Shown here piece after piece: positions 57,307-64,000 of a DNA stretch of 64,000 nt. The notes under the pieces were generated by a model, which was not told the DNA's origin, did no database searches, and saw nothing but the letters and a program-made list of their open reading frames with translations. The stretch's first letter is position 1. Each line of letters starts with the position of its first letter. The position numbers and the translations under genes were made by a program. Source of the stretch: Actinoplanes sp. N902-109. GTDB taxonomy: Bacteria; Actinomycetota; Actinomycetes; Mycobacteriales; Micromonosporaceae. The stretch lies in the NCBI RefSeq assembly GCF_000389965.1, contig NC_021191.1:7875501-7939500 (forward strand). The letters are read 5' to 3'.

Positions 57307-57414
57307 GCGGCGAGGCTACCTGCTCGGCGCCACCCGGAAACCCCTGAACAGTGCACAATTCGATGACGACGTCAATTACGTAAGCGGGACGTAACGCCCA
57401 GGTTTCAGGTAATC

Positions 57415-57468
57415 ATCGCGTCACTCGTTCCGGGCCACGGAAAGCCGCGACCCGGAACACAACGCGAT
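57415..57468 (-). terminator. Nested hairpin terminator of ilvBNC
   Basis: Outer arms ATCGCGT and ACGCGAT enclose inner arms TTCCGGG and CCCGGAA, with a further CGCGG/CCGTG core around CTTT. The outer arm touches the ilvC stop codon. It ends the minus-strand ilvBNC transcript before mpgS. Confidence 0.8.
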
Positions 57469-58481
57469 CAGGCGGTCTCGGTGATCGGCCGGTCGACCCA
57501 GCTCATCATGCCGCGCAGCTTGCCGCCGGTGATCTCGATCGGGTGCTGGGTGCCCTGCTCGCGGTACTTGGCCAGCAGCGGGCCGCCGGCCTCGTCGTCC
57601 TCGATCAGCTCACGGGTGAACTGCCCCGACTGGATCTCGGAGAGGATCTTCTTCATCTCCTCCTTGACCGACGCATTGATCACGCGCGGGCCACGGGTGT
57701 AGTCACCGAACTCGGCGGTGTCCGAGATGCTGTAGCGCATCCGCTGGATGCCGCCCTCGTACATGAGGTCGACGATCAGCTTCAGCTCGTGCAGGCACTC
57801 GAAATAGGCGATCTCCGGCGCGTAACCGGCCTCGGTGAGCACCTCGAAGCCGGTCTGCACCAGCGCCGCCGTGCCACCGCAGAGCACCGCCTGCTCACCG
57901 AACAGGTCGGTCTCGGTCTCCTCCTTGAACGTCGTCTTGATGACGCCTGCGCGGGTGCCACCGATCGCCTTCGCGTACGACAGGGCGAGCGCGAGGCCGT
58001 CGCCGGTCGGGTCCTGCTCGACGGCGACCAGCGCCGGAACGCCCTTGCCGTCGACGTACTGACGGCGTACCAGGTGACCGGGGCCCTTCGGCGCGACCAT
58101 GGCGACGGTCACGTCGGCCGGGGGCTTGATCAGCTCGAAGCGGATGTTGAGACCGTGGCCGAAGAACAGCGCCTTGCCGGCGGTCAGGTTCGGCTCGATC
58201 GACTCGGTGTAGATCTTGCGCTGGGCGGTGTCCGGCGCCAGCACCATGATCACGTCGGCCCAGGCCGACGCCTCGGCCGGGGTCAGCACCTTGAGCCCCT
58301 GCTCCTCGGCCTTGGCGCGGCTCTTGGAGCCCTCCTTCAGGCCGATGACGACCTCCACGCCGGAGTCCCGCAGCGACAGCGAGTGGGCGTGGCCCTGGCT
58401 GCCGTAGCCGATCACGGCGACCTTCTTGCCCTGGATGACGGACAGGTCGGCGTCGTCGTCGTAGAAGGTTTCGACGGACAT
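57468..58481 (-). CDS. ilvC: Ketol-acid reductoisomerase (class I)
   Basis: IlvC isomerises and reduces acetolactate or acetohydroxybutyrate. The 337-aa class I enzyme has the NADPH motif KKVAVIGYGSQGHAHSLSLRDSG (about residues 17-39), VAPKGPGHLVRRQYVDGKGVPALVAVEQD, and metal-site segments TETDLFGEQAVLCGG and CLHELKLIVDLMYEGG. ATG chosen (MSVETFYDDDADLSV) after GAGAGGAAG. It follows ilvN by 62 nt, completing the ilvBNC operon. Confidence 0.97.
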   Translation of the reverse strand: MSVETFYDDDADLSVIQGKKVAVIGYGSQGHAHSLSLRDSGVEVVIGLKEGSKSRAKAEEQGLKVLTPAEASAWADVIMVLAPDTAQRKIYTESIEPNLTAGKALFFGHGLNIRFELIKPPADVTVAMVAPKGPGHLVRRQYVDGKGVPALVAVEQDPTGDGLALALSYAKAIGGTRAGVIKTTFKEETETDLFGEQAVLCGGTAALVQTGFEVLTEAGYAPEIAYFECLHELKLIVDLMYEGGIQRMRYSISDTAEFGDYTRGPRVINASVKEEMKKILSEIQSGQFTRELIEDDEAGGPLLAKYREQGTQHPIEITGGKLRGMMSWVDRPITETA

Positions 58482-58543
58482 GACTTCCTCTCGATTGAGC
58501 CAAGAGCGGCTTGGCCGCACTGCAGCAAAAAGCGGTGGCTGGA

Positions 58544-59068
58544 TCAGGCCGCGCGCAACGCGGGGCCGGTGGTGATGGAACGCGACCCGCGGCCGATGGC
58601 CACGAGACCGGACTGCACCATTTCCTTGATGCCGTACGGCTCGAGGTCACGCAGCAGCGCGTCAAGCTTGTCGGGGTTGCCGGTCGCCTCGATCGTGAGG
58701 GTGTCCGGGGCGACGTCGATCACCTTGGCCCGGAAGAGCTCGACGGTCTCGAGCACCTGGCTGCGGGTGGCCCGTTCGGCGCGCACCTTGACCAGCAGGA
58801 GCTCGCGCTGGACCGACTGCTGCTGGTCCAGCTCGACGATCTTCAGGACGTTCACCAGCTTGTTGAGCTGCTTGGTCACCTGCTCCAGGGGTGAGGAGTC
58901 GGCGTTGACCACGATCGTGATGCGGGAGACGTCCGGGTTCTCCGTCTCGCCCACCGCCAGCGAGTCGATGTTGAAGCTGCGCCGGGAGAAGAGCCCGCTG
59001 ACCCGGGCCAGCACGCCGGGCTTGTTCTCCACCAGCACCGAGAGGGTGTGCTTGTTCTGGCTGCTCAC
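58544..59068 (-). CDS. ilvN: Acetolactate synthase small (regulatory) subunit
   Basis: The 174-aa valine-sensing subunit. The N-terminal ACT domain HTLSVLVENKPGVLARVSGLFSRRSFNIDSLAVGETE and the C-terminal ALS_ss_C domain (ELLLVKVRAERATRSQVLETVELFRAKVIDVAPDTLTIEATGNPDKLDALLRDL) are both intact, so normal feedback inhibition is expected. The GTG start overlaps the ilvB stop. Confidence 0.97.
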   Translation of the reverse strand: MSSQNKHTLSVLVENKPGVLARVSGLFSRRSFNIDSLAVGETENPDVSRITIVVNADSSPLEQVTKQLNKLVNVLKIVELDQQQSVQRELLLVKVRAERATRSQVLETVELFRAKVIDVAPDTLTIEATGNPDKLDALLRDLEPYGIKEMVQSGLVAIGRGSRSITTGPALRAA

Positions 59069-60894
59069 AGATCGTCCTCTTCGAAGTTGGGGCGCAGGTC
59101 CCGGGCGTGCATGATCTCGTCGTTGCTGGTGCCGGCCGCGACCATCGGCCACACCATGGCGTCCTTGCCGACCGTGAAGTCGATGACCACCGGCCGGTCG
59201 TCGATGTCCATGGCCGCCTTGATGGTGGCGTCGACGTCGGCCTTGGACTCGCAGCGCAGCCCGACGCAGCCCAGCGCCTCGGCCAGCTTCACGAAGTCGG
59301 GGATGCGGTGCTTGTGGGTGCCCAGCTCGGTGTTGGAGTAGCGGCCGTCGTAGAACAGGGTCTGCCACTGCCGCACCATGCCGAGGTTGCCGTTGTTGAT
59401 CACGGCGACCTTGATCGGGATGCCCTCCAGCGCACAGGTGGCCAGCTCCTGATTGGTCATCTGGAAGCAGCCGTCCCCGTCGATCGCCCACACCGCCGTG
59501 TCCGGCCGGCCGACCTTGGCGCCCATCGCGGCGGGCACCGCGTAGCCCATGGTCCCGGCGCCGCCGGAGTTGAGCCAGGTGCCCGGCTTCTCGTACTTGA
59601 TGAACTGCGACGCCCACATCTGGTGCTGACCGACGCCGGCCACGTAGATCGCGTCGGGGCCGATCAGCTCGCCGATCCGCTCGATCACGTACTGCGGGGC
59701 GAGGGTGCCGTCGGTCGGCTCCTCGTAGCCCAGCGGGTAGCGCTCCCGCAGGTCGTTGAGCTGCGCCCACCACGGGTCGTACGAGCCGGTGCCGTTCGCG
59801 CCGGCGGAGACCGCGGCGATCAGCTCGTCGATCACGTGCCGCGCGTCGCCCACGATCGGGACGTCCGCGTGCCGGTTCTTGCCGATCTCGGCCGGGTCGA
59901 TGTCGGCGTGCACGATCTTGGCGTCCGGGGCGAAGGTGTCGACCCGGCCGGTGACCCGGTCGTCGAAGCGGGCGCCGAGCGTCACCAGCAGGTCCGCCTT
60001 CTGCAGCGCGTACACCGCCGGGACCGTGCCGTGCATGCCGGGCATGCCCAGGTGCTGCGGGTGCGAGTCGGGGAACGCGCCGAGCGCCATCAGCGTGGTG
60101 ACCACCGGGATACCGGTCAGCTCGGCCAGCTTGCGCAGCCCGTCGGTGGCACCGGCCTTGAGCACGCCGCCGCCGACGTACAGCACCGGGCGCTTGGCCG
60201 CGGCGATCAGCCGGGCCGCCTCGCGGATCTGCTTGCCGTGCGGGTGCAGCGTGGGCCGGTAACCGGGCAGGTCCAGCGTCGGCGGCCAGGAGAACGTGGT
60301 CTGTGCCTGCTGGACGTCCTTGGGAATGTCGACCAGCACCGGGCCGGGCCGGCCGGTCGAGGCCAGGTGGAACGCCTCCGCGAGGACCTGAGGGATCTCC
60401 TCGGGGTCCTGGATCAGGAAGTTGTGCTTCGTGATCGGCAGCGTGATGCCCTGGATGTCGGCTTCCTGGAAGGCGTCCGTGCCGATGGCGGCCCGGGAGA
60501 CCTGCCCGGTGATCGCCACGATCGGCACCGAGTCCATGTAGGCGTCGGCGATCGCGGTCACCAGGTTGGTCGCGCCCGGTCCGGAGGTGGCGATGCACAC
60601 GCCCACCTTGCCGGTGGCCTGGGCGTAACCGGTCGCGGCGTGGCCGGCGCCCTGCTCGTGCCGGACCAGGATGTGCCGGACCGTGGAGTCGTACAGCGGG
60701 TCGTAGGCCGGCAGGATCGTCCCGCCGGGGATGCCGAACGCCACCTCGACGCCGAGCGCCTCGAGCGACCGCACAAGGGAGCCGGCCCCGGTGACCGGGA
60801 TCGGGCCCGTGGCTACGGCGGGGGCCGCGGCGGCGGCCGCGACCGAGGCGGGGGTGGCGCGGTTGGCGAGGGTCTCTGGCGTGGGTCTGGTCAT
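59065..60894 (-). CDS. ilvB: Acetolactate synthase large (catalytic) subunit
   Basis: The 609-aa ThDP-dependent enzyme that makes acetolactate for Val/Leu and acetohydroxybutyrate for Ile. It has ALGVEVAFGIPGGTILPAYDPL with RHEQGAGHAATGYAQATGKVGV (catalytic Glu and ThDP activation), VTGQVSRAAIGTDAFQE, TLGARFDDRVTGRVDTFAPDAKIVHADIDPAEIG for FAD, and the ThDP motif GDGCFQMTNQELATC ... NNGNLGMVRQWQ. Preceded by a leader peptide and attenuator. The first about 25 residues are an Ala-rich low-complexity tail. Confidence 0.97.
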   Translation of the reverse strand: MTRPTPETLANRATPASVAAAAAAPAVATGPIPVTGAGSLVRSLEALGVEVAFGIPGGTILPAYDPLYDSTVRHILVRHEQGAGHAATGYAQATGKVGVCIATSGPGATNLVTAIADAYMDSVPIVAITGQVSRAAIGTDAFQEADIQGITLPITKHNFLIQDPEEIPQVLAEAFHLASTGRPGPVLVDIPKDVQQAQTTFSWPPTLDLPGYRPTLHPHGKQIREAARLIAAAKRPVLYVGGGVLKAGATDGLRKLAELTGIPVVTTLMALGAFPDSHPQHLGMPGMHGTVPAVYALQKADLLVTLGARFDDRVTGRVDTFAPDAKIVHADIDPAEIGKNRHADVPIVGDARHVIDELIAAVSAGANGTGSYDPWWAQLNDLRERYPLGYEEPTDGTLAPQYVIERIGELIGPDAIYVAGVGQHQMWASQFIKYEKPGTWLNSGGAGTMGYAVPAAMGAKVGRPDTAVWAIDGDGCFQMTNQELATCALEGIPIKVAVINNGNLGMVRQWQTLFYDGRYSNTELGTHKHRIPDFVKLAEALGCVGLRCESKADVDATIKAAMDIDDRPVVIDFTVGKDAMVWPMVAAGTSNDEIMHARDLRPNFEEDDL

Positions 60895-60940
60895 GGCTAT
60901 TCGGCCTTCACTTGAGTTCCGGTGTCGTTACTCGCGCAAC

Positions 60941-61009
60941 AAAAAAGGCCCGCGTGCTTTCGCACGGGACCTAGCGCACTGCCCTGAGGTTCTGGGAGGG
61001 CAGCGCGCT
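60941..61009 (-). promoter_or_regulatory. ilvBNC transcription attenuator
   Basis: On the minus strand a first hairpin with arms AGCGCGCTGCCCT and AGGGCAGTGCGCT (60973-61009) is followed directly by a terminator hairpin GGTCCCGTGC-GAAA-GCACGCGGGCC ending in TTTTTT (60941-60971). It is located 47 nt before ilvB and immediately after a leader peptide, the textbook arrangement of pause and terminator hairpins. Confidence 0.9.
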
Positions 61010-61038
61010 CAACTAAGTACGAGGAACGACGAACACAT
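61009..61038 (-). CDS. ilvB leader peptide
   Basis: Nine-residue ORF MCSSFLVLS with Leu-Val-Leu before the stop, which lies at the base of the first attenuator hairpin. A GTG two bases downstream in another frame gives MFVVPRT (Val-Val), so two overlapping leaders are possible; the ATG version has the better control codons. The leader begins 5 nt after the stop of the GGDEF-EAL gene. Confidence 0.7.
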   Translation of the reverse strand: MCSSFLVLS

Positions 61039-61042
61039 GCGG

Positions 61043-63397
61043 CTAAGCCTGCCCCATCTCACGTGGTGCGTCAACTGATCTCACATCTTGGTCACTCGAA
61101 AAGGCCGGGTCGGTCGGCAACACCGCCCTCACCTGCCGCATTCCCGGTCCGAGCATGACGATCTGGCTCCGCGCCGGTGCCTGATTCGTAACAGGCGGAC
61201 GGCTGCGGGCGGCGGGCACGGCCCGGACCCCGCTCTGCCGCGCGGTGCGCAACTGGGCCTCCAAATGCTCGGCCGGCACCCCCCAGCCGAACAGCGAACC
61301 CTGCCCCAACCGGCACCCGGCCGCCTCGACCACCTCGCGCTGCGCCGGGGTGCCGATGCCCTCGGCCAGCACCTCCAGACCCAGCCGGTGGCCCAGCCGC
61401 ACGACGACGTCGACCAGCGGAGCGGCCATGCCGGTGCGCGACTCCGGCTCGGCGACCAGGGCGTGGTCGATCTTCAGGATGTCCACCGGCAGGTTGCGCA
61501 GCTGGCCCAGCGAGGAGTAGCCGGCCCCGAAGTCGTCCAGCGCGATGCGCACGCCGGTGGACCGCAACTCGGCCAGCCGGCGGATCAGCTCGTCCAGATC
61601 GGTCGCCACGGCGTGCTCGGTGACCTCCAGCACCAGGCGCTGCGGCGGGACGCCGTACTTGTCCAGCACCGCGGCCACCCGGCCGGCGTAGTCCGCCGCG
61701 TGCAGCTCCTTGGGCGACAGGTTGACCGACACCCACACGTCGTGCCCGGCCGCCAGCCACTGGGCCAGCTGGCGGCAGGCCTGGTCGAGCACCCACGAGC
61801 CGAGCACGCAGATGAGGTCCGACTCCTCGGCGACCGGGATGAACTCGTCCGGGCGCACCGCGCCCAGCTCCGGATGCGTCCAGCGGAGCAGCGCCTCCGC
61901 GCCCACCGGCCGTACCGAGGGGAGGGTCACGACCGGCTGGAAGACCAGCCGCAGCTGGTCCCGGGAGATCGCGTGGCGCAGCTCGTTCTCCAGCACGTTG
62001 TGCCGCCGCAGCAGTTCGTCGTAGCGCTTCTCGTAGCCCTCGACGCGGTTCTTGCCCCGCTGCTTGGCATAGCGCAGCGCCAGATCCGCGTCACGCATCA
62101 GCTCGCCGGTGTCCCCGGGCGCCGGCGACCCGGCCACGCCCACGCTCGCCGAGAGGAAGACCGGACCATCCCCGGTCCCGTACGGCTCACAGAGCACTTC
62201 GAGCAGTCGTTGCCCCACCCGCAGGGCTTCCTCCCGGGTGGCCGCCATCAGCACCGCGAACTCGTCGCCGCCGAGCCGCGCGGCCACGTCCCCGTCCCGC
62301 AGGTTGGCCCGCAGCCGCGCCCCCACCTCCGCCAGCACCGCATCCCCGACGTCGTGCCCGCGCATGTCGTTGACGTTCTTGAAGCCGTCGAGGTCGAGGC
62401 TGATCAACGTGCGGCCGCTGCCCTCGCGCAGCGCTCGCACCAGACCGCGGCGGTTGGCCAGGCCGGTGAGCGGGTCGGTGTGGGCCAGCTCGCGGAAGTG
62501 CGCCTCTCGCTGACGCAGTTGCAACGTGTAGTTGCGGACGTCGCCAAGCGCCACGTACTGCCGGGTGACCAGCGCGAAGCCCTCGACGGTGGCGCCCAGG
62601 AACCCGAAGCCGGCGAACTCGCCGCCGGCCAGCAGGTGGTAGCAGCCGGCCAGGAACATGGCGCCCATCGGCACGAACGCATAGCCGGACCCGCGCTGGA
62701 TGATGTCACCCGCGACGGTGACCGGCCGGTCGGCAATCTTCACCCCGCGGGCCACCACGAACAACCCGGCCGGCAGCACCGCCGCGCTGGCCAGCACGAC
62801 AAATGGCAGGTCCTGGCAGATGCCGCCGGACAGGCCGGTGGCGGCGAGCGCGACGAGGCTCACCCCGGTGGCCACCCGGACCGTGCCGTGCCGCGGCCGG
62901 TGCGCGTGCATGGCCAGGATCGTGGTGAGCCCGACCGCGATCGCGGCGACCCCGGCGGGCAGCAGCATGGACAGGCACGTCACCGGCGTCGCGGCGCCGA
63001 AGATCCGGGTCGGCTCGGAGACCACGATCCAGCCGACGAACCACAGCGCCGCCGCGATGATCAGGCCGTCGAGCAGGTGGCGCAGCGCGGCGCGGCGGTT
63101 CTCGGCGGCGCCGGGCAGCATCAGCGTGCCGGTCAGCAGCGTGATCGTGCCGAGCGCGGTGGTCAGCGCGACCGCCTGCCCGAGCGTCCGGCTGTCGGTG
63201 TGCGGCACCAGCACCGCGCTCAGCAGCCCGGCCAGCGCAGCCCCGGTGGCGACCGCGCCGCCGGCCGCGAGCAGCAGGTGGGCGCGCCGGGCGGCGCCGG
63301 TGTGCCGGCGACCGGAATTGCCCAGCAGGGCGACGGCCGGGACGGCGACCATGAGGCTCGCCAGCCCGGCCAGCTCCACGCCGGACGGTGAGTGCAC
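61043..63397 (-). CDS. Membrane GGDEF-EAL cyclic-di-GMP signalling protein
   Basis: A 784-aa protein with about eight to ten N-terminal membrane helices (residues about 8-290, for example LASLMVAVPAVALLG, HLLLAAGGAVATGAALAGLLSAVLV, GLIIAAALWFVGWIVV). A GGDEF domain follows (HTDPLTGLANRRGLVRAL; active-site RLGGDEFAVLM intact). The EAL domain has AEALLRWTHP, VNLSPKEL, EVTEHAVATD, LDDFGAGYSSLGQLRNLPVDILKIDHAL and AEGIGTPAQ in place of AEGVET. Both catalytic signatures look usable, so synthesis and hydrolysis of c-di-GMP are possible. GTG start is tentative; the frame stays open upstream. Confidence 0.9.
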   Translation of the reverse strand: MHSPSGVELAGLASLMVAVPAVALLGNSGRRHTGAARRAHLLLAAGGAVATGAALAGLLSAVLVPHTDSRTLGQAVALTTALGTITLLTGTLMLPGAAENRRAALRHLLDGLIIAAALWFVGWIVVSEPTRIFGAATPVTCLSMLLPAGVAAIAVGLTTILAMHAHRPRHGTVRVATGVSLVALAATGLSGGICQDLPFVVLASAAVLPAGLFVVARGVKIADRPVTVAGDIIQRGSGYAFVPMGAMFLAGCYHLLAGGEFAGFGFLGATVEGFALVTRQYVALGDVRNYTLQLRQREAHFRELAHTDPLTGLANRRGLVRALREGSGRTLISLDLDGFKNVNDMRGHDVGDAVLAEVGARLRANLRDGDVAARLGGDEFAVLMAATREEALRVGQRLLEVLCEPYGTGDGPVFLSASVGVAGSPAPGDTGELMRDADLALRYAKQRGKNRVEGYEKRYDELLRRHNVLENELRHAISRDQLRLVFQPVVTLPSVRPVGAEALLRWTHPELGAVRPDEFIPVAEESDLICVLGSWVLDQACRQLAQWLAAGHDVWVSVNLSPKELHAADYAGRVAAVLDKYGVPPQRLVLEVTEHAVATDLDELIRRLAELRSTGVRIALDDFGAGYSSLGQLRNLPVDILKIDHALVAEPESRTGMAAPLVDVVVRLGHRLGLEVLAEGIGTPAQREVVEAAGCRLGQGSLFGWGVPAEHLEAQLRTARQSGVRAVPAARSRPPVTNQAPARSQIVMLGPGMRQVRAVLPTDPAFSSDQDVRSVDAPREMGQA

Positions 63398-63487
63398 GGG
63401 AACACTCTGCCGTACCGCGATCTTTTTGGGGAGAGGGGCCGCCGTCCCGCTTTGTGGAAGCCTGACCACCGGCACCGGCCCGGTCCT

Positions 63488-63504
63488 TACTGCCGGTGGC
63501 AGTA
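63488..63504. promoter_or_regulatory. Inverted repeat before ilvD
   Basis: Perfect arms TACTGCC and GGCAGTA around GGT, ending 7 nt before the ilvD start and overlapping CAGTAT, the likely -10. It may be a repressor operator. If transcription started upstream, it would instead form a hairpin just before the start codon. Confidence 0.6.
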
Positions 63505-63511
63505 TGGGGAA

Positions 63512-64000
63512 ATGCCTGAGCTGCGTTCCCGGACCTCTACACACGGTCGGACGATGGCCGGCGCCCGCGCCCTCTGGCGCGCCACCGGTATGACCGACGA
63601 CGACTTCGGCAAGCCCATCGTGGCGATTGCCAACAGCTACACCCAGTTCGTACCGGGGCACGTCCACCTCAAGGACCTCGGCGGGCTCGTTGCCGACAGC
63701 GTGGCCGCGGCCGGCGGCGTGGGCCGCGAGTTCAACACGATCGCGGTCGACGACGGCATCGCCATGGGCCACGGCGGCATGCTCTACTCGCTGCCCAGCC
63801 GCGAGCTGATCGCCGACGCCGTGGAGTACATGGTCAACGCCCACTGCGCCGACGCCCTGGTCTGCATCTCGAACTGCGACAAGATCACCCCCGGCATGCT
63901 GATCGCCGCGCTGCGGCTCAACATCCCGACGGTGTTCGTCTCCGGTGGCCCGATGGAGGCCGGCAAGACGGTCGCCATCGAGGGCGTCGTGCACGAGAAG
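63512..64000 (+). CDS. ilvD: Dihydroxy-acid dehydratase (5' part, runs off window)
   Basis: IlvD dehydrates dihydroxy-isovalerate and dihydroxy-methylvalerate using an Fe-S cluster. 163 codons are visible: MPELRSRTSTHGRTMAGARALWRATGMTDDDFGKPIVAIANSYTQFVPGHVHLKDL, VGREFNTIAVDDGIAMGHGGMLYSLPSRELIADAVEYM, and the cluster/substrate segment CISNCDKITPGMLIAALRLNIPTVFVSGGPMEAG. All match the N-terminal third of IlvD (family about 560-615 aa). It is divergent from the GGDEF-EAL gene and has no ribosome-binding site. Confidence 0.96.
   Translation, partial: MPELRSRTSTHGRTMAGARALWRATGMTDDDFGKPIVAIANSYTQFVPGHVHLKDLGGLVADSVAAAGGVGREFNTIAVDDGIAMGHGGMLYSLPSRELIADAVEYMVNAHCADALVCISNCDKITPGMLIAALRLNIPTVFVSGGPMEAGKTVAIEGVVHEK

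Noticed and set aside
53980..57366. A 1128-codon open frame on the plus strand
   Set aside because: Antisense to serA and the MpgS-like gene, with low-complexity translation and no family similarity.

Overview
The window is chromosomal DNA from a high-GC actinobacterium, most likely a member of the Micromonosporaceae such as an Actinoplanes-like genus (the family-level guess is inference). Grounds for this: very high GC with strong third-position GC, many GTG starts, an HU protein with a long Lys/Ala/Thr tail, a CofC/FbiD enzyme of F420 synthesis, a SepIVA-like divisome protein, tRNA genes without encoded CCA, and many genes with a TAnnnT hexamer only 6-8 nt before the start codon (leaderless mRNAs). 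The gene order closely follows the coaD-recG-thiL-ddl-gpsA-ppk-hupB-leuCD-leuB-serA-ilvCNB order known from mycobacteria. It is therefore mostly a conserved core segment, with accessory genes inserted between core blocks. No prophage, IS element, CRISPR array or secondary-metabolite cluster was seen.

Layout. 1-3347 (minus): plsX (cut by the window edge), rpmF, a YceD/DUF177 protein, a SepIVA-like coiled-coil protein, coaD and rsmD. 3695-6443 (plus): two paralogous LPxTG surface proteins. 6568-11473 (minus): DUF952, recG and a DAK/FakA-type protein with large His-rich and low-complexity inserts, all translationally overlapped. 11656 (plus): rpmB, followed by about 0.9 kb of decaying tandem repeats. 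12848-16401: GNAT, thiL, a stand-alone Lrp/AsnC ligand domain, DUF3515 and ddl. 16520-18422: a GntR-ABC exporter operon with a 24-bp operator. 18513-21713: zinc-ribbon protein, PLP transsulfuration enzyme, gpsA, plsC. 21805-25845: cofC, an OB-fold protein, ppk, mutT1-like. 26353-30215: hupB, leuD, leuC and a divergent IclR regulator. 30274-36500: accessory genes (metallo-hydrolase, tRNA-Glu, tRNA-Gln, NmrA/TetR pair, FAH-family enzyme, drug-type ABC/XRE operon). 36616-46681: a conserved actinobacterial protein, ArfB, a two-component system, an M16 protease pair, a glycosidase-like protein, LysR, and an EEP-family protein. 46686-64000: cimA, a tyrosine phosphatase, a trypsin/lipase fusion, ilvE, leuB, serA, an MpgS-like glycosyltransferase, ilvC-ilvN-ilvB, a GGDEF-EAL protein and the start of ilvD.

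How the genes work together. The main theme is branched-chain amino-acid synthesis. cimA (citramalate route to 2-ketobutyrate), leuCD, leuB, ilvBN, ilvC, ilvD and ilvE together can make isoleucine from pyruvate and nearly all of valine and leucine; only leuA is not in the window. Two of these operons, cimA and ilvBNC, are preceded by short leader peptides rich in Leu/Val/Ile codons followed by rho-independent terminators, which is classical attenuation. leuCD faces an NdgR-type IclR regulator. A second theme is envelope supply: plsX, plsC and gpsA for phospholipid, ddl for peptidoglycan, and the LPxTG proteins.

The less ordinary content consists of the trypsin-alpha/beta hydrolase fusion, the His-rich DAK protein, the MpgS-like enzyme, a divergent ABC/58-aa ORF promoter with a perfect operator, and a set of short tandem repeats that straddle stop codons. 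In one of these arrays the repeats form hairpins with compensatory base changes.
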